This document shows positions 15,963 to 23,866 of a stretch of 64,000 nt of DNA, piece after piece. The position numbers and the translations under genes were made by a program. This stretch comes from Nocardioides sp. JQ2195 (GTDB lineage: Bacteria > Actinomycetota > Actinomycetes > Propionibacteriales > Nocardioidaceae), in assembly GCF_012272695.1 (NCBI RefSeq), contig NZ_CP050902.1:806001-870000 (forward strand). Direction: 5' to 3'. Each line of letters opens with the position of its first letter. The stretch's first letter is position 1. The notes under the pieces are model-generated. The model was not told where the DNA came from. It searched no databases and saw only the letters and a list, made by a program, of their open reading frames with translations.

Positions 15963-17105
15963 TCAGAGGCCGAGCGATCGGCCGATGATCTCCTTCTGGA
16001 TCTCGGTGGTGCCGCCGTAGATGGTGGAGATGCGGCTGTCGAGGTAGGCCTTGGCGACCGGGTACTCCATCATGTAGCCGTAGCCACCGTGGAGCTGGAG
16101 CGCCTGGTTGACCAGCTTGTTCTGCAGCTCGGTGGCCCAGTACTTCGCCATCGAGGCGCCGGTCGCGTCGAGCGCGCCGGCGTTGTGCTTGGTGATGCAG
16201 TCGTCGATGAAGACGCGGGTGATCTTGGCCTCGGTGGCCATCTCCGCGATCGTGAAGCGGGTGTTCTGGAACTTGCCGATCGGCTTGCCGAAGGCCTCGC
16301 GGGTCTTCGCGTAGTCGAGGCACATCTCGACCATCAGGTCGCAGACCGCAGCGGCCTGGGCACCGATGATCAGCCGCTCCTGCTGCAGATTCATCATCAG
16401 CGAGATGAAACCGCTGCCCTCCTCACCGAGCAGGTTCGCCTTGGGCACCTCGACGTCGGTGAACGAGAGCTCCGCGGTGTCCTGGGCGTGCAGACCGACC
16501 TTGTCGAGGTTGCGGCCGCGCTCGAAGCCCTCCATGCCACGCTCGACGACGAGCAGGCTGATGCCCTGGTGGCCCGCGTCGGGGTTGGTGCGGGCGACCA
16601 CGATCACGATGTCGGCGTTGATGCCGTTGGAGATGAACGTCTTCGACCCGTTCAGGACGTAGTGGTCGCCCTTGTCGACAGCAGTGGTGCGGATGCCCTG
16701 CAGGTCGCTGCCGGCCCCGGGCTCGGTCATCGCGATCGCGGAGATGATCTCGCCGGACACGCAGCCGGGCAGCCAGCGCTGCCTCTGCTCGTCGGTGGCG
16801 AGGCTGCTGATGTAGGGGACGATGATGTCGGTGTGCACCGAGAACCCGGGACCGCTGGTGCCGGCCCGGCTCTGCTCCTCGGAGAGCACCACGTTGTAGC
16901 GGAAGTCCTTGACCCCGGCGCCGCCGTACTCCTCGTCGACGTCGAAGCACAGCAGGCCCGCCTCGCCGGCCTTGAGCCACAGGTCGCGGGGGACGATGCC
17001 GTCCTTCTCCCACTGGTCGTGGTGGGGGACCACCTCCTTCTCGAAGAAGGTGCGCACGGACTGGCGGAAGTCCTCGTGCTCGGCCTCGAAGATGTCGCGG
17101 GTCAT
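15963..17105 (-). CDS. Acyl-CoA dehydrogenase
   Basis: 380-residue flavoenzyme that introduces the alpha-beta double bond in acyl-CoA thioesters and passes electrons to ETF. Typical segments are AIAMTEPGAGSDLQGIRTTA (FAD/substrate binding), YVLNGSKTFISNG, and the C-terminal LHGGYGYMMEYPVAKAYLDSRISTIYGGTTEIQKEIIGR. The catalytic base is probably the Glu of YGGTTE, as in medium- and short-chain enzymes; chain-length specificity cannot be told. Its ATG overlaps the stop of the upstream LLM gene by 4 nt, so the two are co-translated. Confidence 0.93.
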   Translation of the reverse strand: MTRDIFEAEHEDFRQSVRTFFEKEVVPHHDQWEKDGIVPRDLWLKAGEAGLLCFDVDEEYGGAGVKDFRYNVVLSEEQSRAGTSGPGFSVHTDIIVPYISSLATDEQRQRWLPGCVSGEIISAIAMTEPGAGSDLQGIRTTAVDKGDHYVLNGSKTFISNGINADIVIVVARTNPDAGHQGISLLVVERGMEGFERGRNLDKVGLHAQDTAELSFTDVEVPKANLLGEEGSGFISLMMNLQQERLIIGAQAAAVCDLMVEMCLDYAKTREAFGKPIGKFQNTRFTIAEMATEAKITRVFIDDCITKHNAGALDATGASMAKYWATELQNKLVNQALQLHGGYGYMMEYPVAKAYLDSRISTIYGGTTEIQKEIIGRSLGL

Positions 17106-18136
17106 CCGATCAGTTCCTTCATCTCGGCAACAAGGGCGGCCGGGTCCTCGGCGGCCGGCGTGATCTGCAGGTTGGTGACGCCGGACTCGCGGAACGCGTC
17201 GATGCGCTCCTTGACGTACGACGACGGGCCGACGAGGTTGGTCAGCTCGAGCAGCTCGAGCGGAATGGCCGCCTCGGCCTCCTTCTTCTTCCCGTCGAGG
17301 TAGAGGTCCTGGATCTGCTTGGCCTCGGCCTCGTAGCCGTACTGCACGGCCAGGTCGTTGTAGAAGTTCTTGCCGCGCGCGCCCATGCCTCCGATGTAGA
17401 GGGCAGTGATCGGACGAGCGAAGTCGAGCAGTGCCTTGACGTCGTCGCCGATGGCGGCCATGCCCCCGGCCGCGATCTCGAGGGGAGCCAGGTCGTCTGC
17501 GCGGTTGGCCTTCCCGGCGGCCAGGGCGTCGCCCCACACCGACGGTGCCTTCTCCGGGATGTAGAGGAAGGGCAGCCAGCCGTCGGCGATCTCGGCGGCC
17601 TGGGTGACGCTCTTCTGGCCGAGGCCGGCGATGTAGATCGGCACCGAGTCGCGCTCGGGGTGGGTGAGGATCTTCAGTGACTTGCCGAGCCCGGTGACCG
17701 CACCGTGCTCCTTGTCGAGCGGAATGTGGAAGATGCCGTCGGCGGACAGCTTCTCGCGGCGCAGCCCGGCGCGCATCAGGTCGATCACCTCGCGGGTGCG
17801 GCCGAGCGGCTTGGCGTAGGGGACGCCGTGCCAGCCCTCGATCACCTGTGGGCCGGAGGCGCCCAGGCCGATGATCGCGCGACCACCCGAGACGTTGTCG
17901 AGGCCGGCCGCGGTCTGGATCAGGGTGCCGGGCGTGCGCGAGTAGATGTTGAGGATCGCCGCGCCGATCTCGATCGTCTCGGTCTTCGCGGCGAGATAGC
18001 CCATCAGTGTGGGGGAGTCGAAACCATAGGCCTCGGCGATCCACACGGTGTCGAGCCCGGCCTTCTCGAGGCCGACGACCTGGTCGGCCGCCTCGCGGGG
18101 GTTGCCGGCGTACATCAGGGGCATGGAGAGCTTCAT
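17102..18136 (-). CDS. LLM-class F420-dependent oxidoreductase
   Basis: 344 residues with the luciferase-like TIM-barrel pattern: WIAEAYGFDSPTLMGYLAAKT, IEIGAAILNIYSRTPGTLIQTAAGLDNVSGGRAIIGLGASGPQVIEGWHG and PIYIAGLGQKSVTQAAEIADGWLP. It falls with the mycobacterial Rv3520c-like F420-dependent group. The substrate is unknown; pairing with an acyl-CoA dehydrogenase in one operon suggests a role in lipid or sterol-derived acyl-CoA metabolism. It is first in the operon and divergent from npdG, with a palindromic operator between them, so F420H2-consuming and F420H2-NADP enzymes may be co-regulated. Confidence 0.88.
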   Translation of the reverse strand: MKLSMPLMYAGNPREAADQVVGLEKAGLDTVWIAEAYGFDSPTLMGYLAAKTETIEIGAAILNIYSRTPGTLIQTAAGLDNVSGGRAIIGLGASGPQVIEGWHGVPYAKPLGRTREVIDLMRAGLRREKLSADGIFHIPLDKEHGAVTGLGKSLKILTHPERDSVPIYIAGLGQKSVTQAAEIADGWLPFLYIPEKAPSVWGDALAAGKANRADDLAPLEIAAGGMAAIGDDVKALLDFARPITALYIGGMGARGKNFYNDLAVQYGYEAEAKQIQDLYLDGKKKEAEAAIPLELLELTNLVGPSSYVKERIDAFRESGVTNLQITPAAEDPAALVAEMKELIG

Positions 18137-18196
18137 TGAGACACGATCCTTCGTCGGGACGAGGAGGCGGATAGCCTGACACTGCGCTGCACAACT

Positions 18197-18215
18197 GTGA
18201 CAGTAAGACTGTCAC
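18197..18215. promoter_or_regulatory. Perfect palindromic operator between LLM operon and npdG
   Basis: GTGACAGT-AAG-ACTGTCAC is a perfect 8-bp inverted repeat with a 3-nt centre, flanked by GCAC and GTGC copies that extend the symmetry. It lies mid-way in the 133-bp divergent region. The form is typical of TetR-family operators controlling fatty-acid or acyl-CoA genes; the regulator is not in the window. Confidence 0.65.
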
Positions 18216-18269
18216 GGTGCAAGTGGGTGTGCGCCACAGCTGACTTCTCGAGCCTTCAGGAGACTCTCA

Positions 18270-18938
18270 ATGACGACGTTCCGCATCGCCGTGATCGGTG
18301 GCACCGGTCCGCAGGGCAAGGGCCTTGCCTATCGCTTCGCCAAGCACGGCCATGAGGTCATCGTCGGCTCACGGGCCGCCGAGAAGGCCGAGCCGATCGC
18401 GACCGAGATCGCCGAGCGGATCACCTCAGAGGGCGGCTCGCCGGTGGTCTCCGGCTCAGCCAACGCTGACGCCGCGGCCGCCGCCGACGTGGTGCTCCTC
18501 GCGGTGCCGTTCAACGGCCACGACGAGCTCGTCGAGTCGCTGGCCGAGCAGCTGGCCGGCAAGACCATCATCTCGTGCGTGAACCCGCTCGGTTTCGACA
18601 AGGGAGGCCCCTACGGACTCGACGTGGAGCGCTCGGCCGCCGAGGCCGCTGCCGCGATCGTGCCCACCGCCTCGGTCGTCGGCGCGTTCCACCACGTCGC
18701 CGCCGCCTCGCTGTGGTCCCAGGACGACTACCTCGACCACGAGGACGTGCTGGTCTGCGGTGACTCGACCGAGGCCAAGGAGACCGCCCAGGAGCTGGCC
18801 CGTGCGGTCACCTCGCGCATCGGCATCGACGCCGGCAAGCTCCGCCTGGCCCGTCAGCTGGAGCCGCTGACCGCCGTGCTGATCTCGATCAACAAGAAGT
18901 ACAAGGTGCGCTCGGGGATCTCGATCTCCGGCCTCTGA
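18270..18938 (+). CDS. npdG: F420H2:NADP+ oxidoreductase
   Basis: 222 residues, matching NpdG/FNO, which exchanges hydride between F420H2 and NADP+. The N-terminus RIAVIGGTGPQGKGLAYRFAKHGHEVIVGSRAAEKA carries the Rossmann GxGxxG-like loop and the SR pair that recognises the NADP phosphate. The later HHVAAASLW and QLEPLTAVLISINKKYK segments line the F420 site in the family. GGAGAC precedes the ATG. The gene is divergent from the LLM/acyl-CoA dehydrogenase operon and ends at a large inverted repeat array. Confidence 0.93.
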   Translation: MTTFRIAVIGGTGPQGKGLAYRFAKHGHEVIVGSRAAEKAEPIATEIAERITSEGGSPVVSGSANADAAAAADVVLLAVPFNGHDELVESLAEQLAGKTIISCVNPLGFDKGGPYGLDVERSAAEAAAAIVPTASVVGAFHHVAAASLWSQDDYLDHEDVLVCGDSTEAKETAQELARAVTSRIGIDAGKLRLARQLEPLTAVLISINKKYKVRSGISISGL

Positions 18939-18948
18939 TCTCTGCGTC

Positions 18949-19180
18949 GAGTCGGCACGTGTTGACACTCAGAGACGCCGAGTCGGCACGTGTTGACACT
19001 CAGAGACGCCGAGTCGGCACGTGTTGACGGTCTGAGGCACCGAGTCGGCACGTGTTGACACGTGATCGGTCAACTCGTGCCGCCTCGACGTCGTACCGCG
19101 TCAACACGTGCCGCCTCGACGTCGTACGGCGTCAACTCGTGCCGCCTCGGCGTCGTACGGCGTCAACACGTGCCGGCTCG
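18949..19180. repeat. Inverted array: four forward and four reverse 31-bp units
   Basis: GAGTCGGCACGTGTTGAC occurs at 18949, 18980, 19011 and 19042. Its reverse complement, with minor changes, occurs at 19069, 19100, 19131 and 19162. Spacing is 31 bp on each side and the symmetry centre lies near 19064. The array exactly fills the convergent junction between npdG and the ABC exporter gene. It lacks unique spacers (not CRISPR) and any transposase. Possible roles are transcription termination, RNA stability or a protein-binding array; none is shown. Confidence 0.85.
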
Positions 19181-19188
19181 GCGATGAG

Positions 19189-20931
19189 TCAGCGGCCGTT
19201 CCAGGAGTCCCAGAGCGCGGCGTAGGAGCCACCGGCCTCGACCAGCTCGTCGTGCGAGCCGAACTCCGCGATCGTGCCGTCCTCGACCACAGCGACCCGG
19301 TCGGCATCGTGCGCCGAGAACAGGCGGTGCGCGATGGCGATCACCGTGCGTCCGTGCAGCACAGCTGCCAGTGACCGCTCGAGGTGGCGCGCAGCGCGCG
19401 GGTCGATCAGCGAGGTCGCCTCGTCGAGCACCAACGTGTGTGGGTCGGCCAGCACGAGTCGCGCCAGCGCCACCTGCTGGGCCTGAGCCGCGGTCAGCGC
19501 GCGTCCGCCGGAGCCGACCAGCTCCTGCAGCCCGTTCGGGAAGGCGCGCACCCAGGCGTCTGCATCGACGGCGGCCAGTGCCGACCAGATCTCCTCGTCG
19601 CTCGCTTCGTGCGGAGCGGCCAGCGCCAGGTTCTCACGGACGGTGCCGACGAACACGTGGTGCTCCTGGGTGACCAGGGCGACGTGGCCGCGCAGGTCGT
19701 CCAGGGGCAGCTCGGTCAGCCCGACCCCACCCACTGTCACCGATCCGGCACGGGGCGGGTGGATCCCGGCCAGCAGCCGGCCCAGGGTCGACTTGCCGGC
19801 ACCCGACGGACCCACCATCGCGATCCGCTCACCGACACCGACGGACAGGTCGATGCCGTGCAGCACGTCACGCCCCTCGACGTACGAGAAGTGCACGTCT
19901 TCGGCATCGAGCTTCTCGTTGGTCGGCTGGGCGCCGGTCGCGACCCGGTCGTCGGGCACCTGCGCAACGCCGAGCAACCGGGCCAACGAGGCGCCGCCGA
20001 CCTGGAGCTCGTCGAGGATGGAGACGATCCGGTCGACCGGATCGATCAGCATCTGCACATAGAGGGTGGCCGCGGTGACTTCGCCGAGTGAGGCGTGCCC
20101 CTCGGTGTAGAGCCAGCCGCCGAACAGCAACGTCGCAACGGTTGGCAGCAGGTAGGAGAGCTCGACGCTGGGGAAGAACACGGTGCGCAGGCGCAGGGTG
20201 TACTTCTCGGCCTCGAAGGAGGCCGCGCAGTCGGCATCGAGCGCCGCGATGCGTTCATCGCCGAGCCCGAGCGCCTCCATGGTGCGGGCGCCCTCGGTGT
20301 TCTCGGTCAGGGTCGCGGATATCTGGGAGTACGACGCGTTCTCGCGCAGGTAGCCGTCCTTGGCGCGGGCGAGGTACCACCTCAGGCCGACCACCAGGAT
20401 CGGTACGCCGAGCAGGCAGGGCAGCGCGACCCACAGGCCGACGGACAGCGCGGCGACGAAGGTGAGCACTGCCGTGACCACGGCGATCGTCCACTCCGGC
20501 ATCGCCCAGCGAACCGACCAGCCGAGCTGATCGACGTCACGAGAGGTGCGGGTCAGCAGGTCGCCGGAGCCGGCCGACTCCACGACGCCCACGGGCAGGG
20601 CCAGCGTGTTCTCGACGAAGTCCTCCCGCAGCTCGGCGAGCACCTCCTCGCCCAACGACTGCGAGACGTAGCGGGCCTGCCGGGTCAGGATCGTCTGCAC
20701 CACGAGGAAGCCGGCGAGCAACAGGGCCACGGTGTTGACGTGACCGACCGTGGTGCCCTGCTCGACGGACTCCACCAGCTGGCCGAGCAGGCGAGGTGCG
20801 GCGAGTGCGGCGATCGCGGCCAAGGCGTGCAGGCCGATCGCGAGCCACAGCTGGCGCGGGTGGTTGCGCGCGATCGACACCGCGTAGGCGCGGACCTCGC
20901 GGCTGCCGGCGACAGGAAGCACCTGCTTCAT
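19189..20931 (-). CDS. ABC exporter half-transporter, catalytic Walker A/B subunit
   Basis: 580 residues: a six-helix exporter transmembrane domain (about 25-310) and an ATPase domain. Walker A GPSGAGKST is at 374-382, Q-loop Gln422, Walker B TLVLDE at 499-504 and the switch His535. The signature, normally LSGGQ, is LTAAQ at 479-483, so this subunit cannot complete the partner's site. The partner encoded upstream has the reciprocal defects, giving one complete and one degenerate ATP site as in known heterodimeric exporters. Its ATG overlaps the partner's stop by 4 nt. Substrate unknown. Confidence 0.9.
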   Translation of the reverse strand: MKQVLPVAGSREVRAYAVSIARNHPRQLWLAIGLHALAAIAALAAPRLLGQLVESVEQGTTVGHVNTVALLLAGFLVVQTILTRQARYVSQSLGEEVLAELREDFVENTLALPVGVVESAGSGDLLTRTSRDVDQLGWSVRWAMPEWTIAVVTAVLTFVAALSVGLWVALPCLLGVPILVVGLRWYLARAKDGYLRENASYSQISATLTENTEGARTMEALGLGDERIAALDADCAASFEAEKYTLRLRTVFFPSVELSYLLPTVATLLFGGWLYTEGHASLGEVTAATLYVQMLIDPVDRIVSILDELQVGGASLARLLGVAQVPDDRVATGAQPTNEKLDAEDVHFSYVEGRDVLHGIDLSVGVGERIAMVGPSGAGKSTLGRLLAGIHPPRAGSVTVGGVGLTELPLDDLRGHVALVTQEHHVFVGTVRENLALAAPHEASDEEIWSALAAVDADAWVRAFPNGLQELVGSGGRALTAAQAQQVALARLVLADPHTLVLDEATSLIDPRAARHLERSLAAVLHGRTVIAIAHRLFSAHDADRVAVVEDGTIAEFGSHDELVEAGGSYAALWDSWNGR

Positions 20932-22664
20932 CGGGCCACCGCCCCTTCGTTGTCGGCTTCGCTCTCACGGGTCACCGTGCTGCGATAGCGGGCTGAGGTC
21001 TCGAGCAGCTCGCGGTGCGTCCCGGTGGCGACGACTCGACCGCCGTCGAGGAAGGCGACCTCGTCGACGGCGTCGAGCATCAACGGGCTCGAGGTGGTGA
21101 ACACGGTGGTGCGCCCTTCCCGGTGACCGCGCAGCCGTGCGGCGATGCGCGACTCGGTGTGGGCATCGACGGCGCTGGTCGGCTCCACCAGGACCAGGAT
21201 CTCGGGGTCGACCAGAAGTGCCCGGGCCAGCACGAGTCGTTGTCGTTGTCCTCCGGAGAAAGACCGGCCGCGCTCGGCGACCTGCCCGTCGAGTCCGCCC
21301 TCCAACGCGTCGAGGACGTCCTCGGCGCTCGCGGTGTGCAGGGCACGGAGGACCTCGTCGTCGGGGCGCCCGAGCACGTTCAGCCGGTCGGCGAGCCGCC
21401 CGGAGAAGAGGGCGCTGCCGGTGTCGGAGACGACGATGCGCCGGCGCACCTCGTCCGGCTCGAGCCGCGTCAGCGGCACCTCTCCGAGACGTACGTCGTC
21501 ATCGGGTTCGGGCGCCTGCAAGCCCAGACGATCGGCAAGGTGGGCCGACTCGTCGGGCTGCTCGGAGACGATCGCGGTGATCCGCCCGGGTGTGATCGCC
21601 AGGCCGGTGCGGACGTCGTACATCTCCCCGCCGGTGGGCGGCGACGGCACCGGGTCGGGCACCGCCTCGATGTCGGGCTCGAGGGCGAGCACGTGGCACA
21701 CGCGCTTGGCCGAGACCCTTCCGCGGATGAACTTGTTGGCATATTCGGTGGCGGTGCGCAGCGGGATCATCAGGAACGCGGCGTAGCCGTAGAACGCGAC
21801 GAGCTCGCCGGGGCTGATCTGCCCACGAACGGCGTAGCGCGCGCCGAGCCAGACCACGAGCACCACGAACGTGCCGGGCAGCAGCACCTGCAGCGCGTCG
21901 AGGACTGACTGCAGGCGAGCGACCTGTACGCCGGCCTGCCGGGTCTTCTGGGACTCGCGTCGATAGCGGTCGAGGAAGACGGACTCCCCGCCGACTCCGC
22001 GCAGGACGCGCAGCCCACCGACGATGTCGCTGGCCGTGTTGGACAGCTCGCCCATCAGCTCGCGCTGGGCGGCGCTGCGCCGTTGGAGCGGCGAGAGCAG
22101 GGGGCCGATCAGCAGCATCAGTGCGGGCACCCCGATCAGCACGACCAGGCCGAGGGTGACGCTGGTCTGCAGCAGGATCACCGAGACCAGGAAGAAGGAC
22201 ACGATGGCGCCGGCGAACCGGGCGGTCACGTCCATCACCTGGCCGAGGTTGGAGATGTCGCTGTTGCCGATCGCGACCACCTCGCCGGTGGAGACCTTGC
22301 GTGGCAACGTGCCACCGAGTCGTGCCACCTGGCGCCCGACCAGCTGCACGGTGCGGTAGGCCGCGGTCAGCCAGTTGGTGACGGCGAAGCGGTGCCGGAT
22401 GATGCCGGACGCCGCCTGCACCAGGCCGATGCCGAACATCACCGCGGCCCAGAACAAGAGCTGGTCGCGGTCGCGGGCGGCCACTCCCTCGTCGATCGCC
22501 TTGCCGATGACCGCCGGGAGCACGGCCTGGGTGCTCATCCAGATGATGCCGAAGAGCATGCCGAGGAGCAGGGTGTGCCACTGTCCCTTGGCCAGCCACC
22601 ACAGGAATCGTCCGGGGGAGCGATGGTCGGCGACGCCCGGGTCGTCGAGGGGAAGCGTGCGCAC
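20928..22664 (-). CDS. ABC exporter half-transporter, degenerate ATP-site subunit
   Basis: 578 residues with an exporter transmembrane domain (about 28-315). In the ATPase domain the P-loop is lost: the expected GxxGxGKST region reads SEQPDESAHLADRL near 367-380. The Walker B aspartate is Val492 (ILVLVEPT) and the H-loop histidine is Ser (TTSSPL). The signature FSGGQRQR at 469-476 is intact and would complete the ATP site of the partner at 19189-20931. It is first in the two-gene operon. The preceding 22665-23261 region is a repeat block, so the promoter is probably very close to the start. Substrate unknown. Confidence 0.9.
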   Translation of the reverse strand: MRTLPLDDPGVADHRSPGRFLWWLAKGQWHTLLLGMLFGIIWMSTQAVLPAVIGKAIDEGVAARDRDQLLFWAAVMFGIGLVQAASGIIRHRFAVTNWLTAAYRTVQLVGRQVARLGGTLPRKVSTGEVVAIGNSDISNLGQVMDVTARFAGAIVSFFLVSVILLQTSVTLGLVVLIGVPALMLLIGPLLSPLQRRSAAQRELMGELSNTASDIVGGLRVLRGVGGESVFLDRYRRESQKTRQAGVQVARLQSVLDALQVLLPGTFVVLVVWLGARYAVRGQISPGELVAFYGYAAFLMIPLRTATEYANKFIRGRVSAKRVCHVLALEPDIEAVPDPVPSPPTGGEMYDVRTGLAITPGRITAIVSEQPDESAHLADRLGLQAPEPDDDVRLGEVPLTRLEPDEVRRRIVVSDTGSALFSGRLADRLNVLGRPDDEVLRALHTASAEDVLDALEGGLDGQVAERGRSFSGGQRQRLVLARALLVDPEILVLVEPTSAVDAHTESRIAARLRGHREGRTTVFTTSSPLMLDAVDEVAFLDGGRVVATGTHRELLETSARYRSTVTRESEADNEGAVAR

Positions 22665-22731
22665 CGTTCAACGCTACGTTTGGGCGGCCCCGGCTCGCCA
22701 ACGGTTTTTCGGTCACCGGGTCTCGACACGG

Positions 22732-23261
22732 TCGCTGCGCGACCTGCTCGACCACCGAGAGCGGACGGTGGTTGAGGAGCCGAGGCACGAGGCGTCTCGA
22801 AACCACCCGGCAAGCACGCCTGCTGCGCGACCTGCTCGACCACCGAGAGCGGACGGTGGTTGAGGAGCCGAGGCACGAGGCGTCTCGAAACCACCCGGCA
22901 AGCACGCCTGCTGCGCGACCTGCTCGGCCACCGAGAGCGGACGGTGGTTGAGGAGCCGAGGGACGAGGCGTCTCGAAACCACCCGGCGAGCTGACGGTTG
23001 CTGCGCAACCTGCTCGACCGAGGTCGTCGCGTCGTGGTTTCGAGATGGTTGCTGCGCAACCTCCTCAACCACCGAGAGCTGACGGTTGCTGCGCAACCTG
23101 CTCGACCGAGGTCGTCGCGTCGTGGTTTCGAGATGGTTGCTGCGCAACCTCCTCAACCACCGAGAGCTGACGGCTGCTGCGCGAGCTGCTCGGCCACCGA
23201 GAGCTGACGGTGGTTGAGGAGCCGAGGAACGAGGCGTCTCGAAACCACCCGGCAAGCACGC
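22732..23261. repeat. Six tandem ~88-bp repeat units of two subtypes
   Basis: The 597-bp gap 22665-23261 has no gene. Units begin at 22732, 22820 and 22908 (subtype with GGTGGTTGAGGAGCCGAGG and CTCGAAACCACC), then 22988, 23076 and 23164 (subtype with GTTGCTGCGCAACC twice), all at about 88-bp period. Each unit contains inverted elements such as GGTTGCTGCGCAACC and GGTGGTT/AACCACC. Shorter relatives lie at 34125-34214 and inside the PspC gene at 28834-28868. No transposase or terminal inverted repeats mark it as an insertion sequence. Confidence 0.8.
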
Positions 23262-23795
23262 CTACTGAGCGAGCTCCTCGACCACCTCGGCGCCGGGCAG
23301 CTCACCCAGGAGTCGTCCGGGCAGGAACAACTTCGAGCCTCGGATGCCACTGCCGATGATCGCGTCGCCGATCTCGACGATCCGGGCGTCGACCAACAGC
23401 CGCCATCCCTCGGGAAGACCGATCGGCGTGATCCCGCCGTACTCCATGCCGGTCTCCTCGACGGCGCGCTCCATCGGGTGGAAGGAGCACTTGCGTACGT
23501 CGAGCAGCTGCTTGACCCGCTTGTTCACGTCGGCCCGGGTGTCGGCGCGCACCACGCACGCGGCCAACCGCTCCTCGCCCGCGCGCTTGCCGCTGATCAC
23601 CACGCAGTTGGCGGACTGCTCCAGGTCGGTGCCGTAGGCCTCGGTCATGGCGGCGGTGTCGGCGAGCTCCGGGTCGATCTCGGTCACGCGTACGTCGCCA
23701 GCGTGCGGCCAGTCACGCAATGCCTTCGCCACCGGGTCGGCAACGAGGTCGAGGCGGTCCAGGACGGGCAGGAACTCCAGACTCATGCATGCCAT
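23262..23795 (-). CDS. YbaK/prolyl-tRNA deacylase-like (aminoacyl-tRNA editing) protein
   Basis: About 177 residues with the YbaK/ProX fold: TDLEQSANCVVISGKR followed by RLAACVVRADTRADVNKRVKQLL and EYGGITPIGLPEGWRLLVDA. Family members hydrolyse mischarged aminoacyl-tRNAs in trans; the target here (for example Cys- or Ala-tRNAPro) is not clear. The family's conserved lysine is probably in the VNKRVKQLL helix. Start codons at 23795 (MACMSLEF) and 23786 (MSLEF) are both possible and neither has a good ribosome binding site; a start further upstream is less likely. Its stop abuts the repeat block. Confidence 0.78.
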   Translation of the reverse strand: MACMSLEFLPVLDRLDLVADPVAKALRDWPHAGDVRVTEIDPELADTAAMTEAYGTDLEQSANCVVISGKRAGEERLAACVVRADTRADVNKRVKQLLDVRKCSFHPMERAVEETGMEYGGITPIGLPEGWRLLVDARIVEIGDAIIGSGIRGSKLFLPGRLLGELPGAEVVEELAQ

Positions 23796-23866
23796 GGTGC
23801 CAAAGCGTCGAAACCTGTTCACCGCGCCTTCACCACTTCGTGGCCCAGATCTGCCTCACTGGTCCC

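Noticed and set aside
18949-19180. CRISPR-like array
   Set aside because: Units alternate direction about a centre, the intervening sequence repeats and no cas genes are present.
22732-23261. Insertion sequence or prophage remnant
   Set aside because: No transposase, integrase, target duplication or att-like site; only tandem noncoding units.
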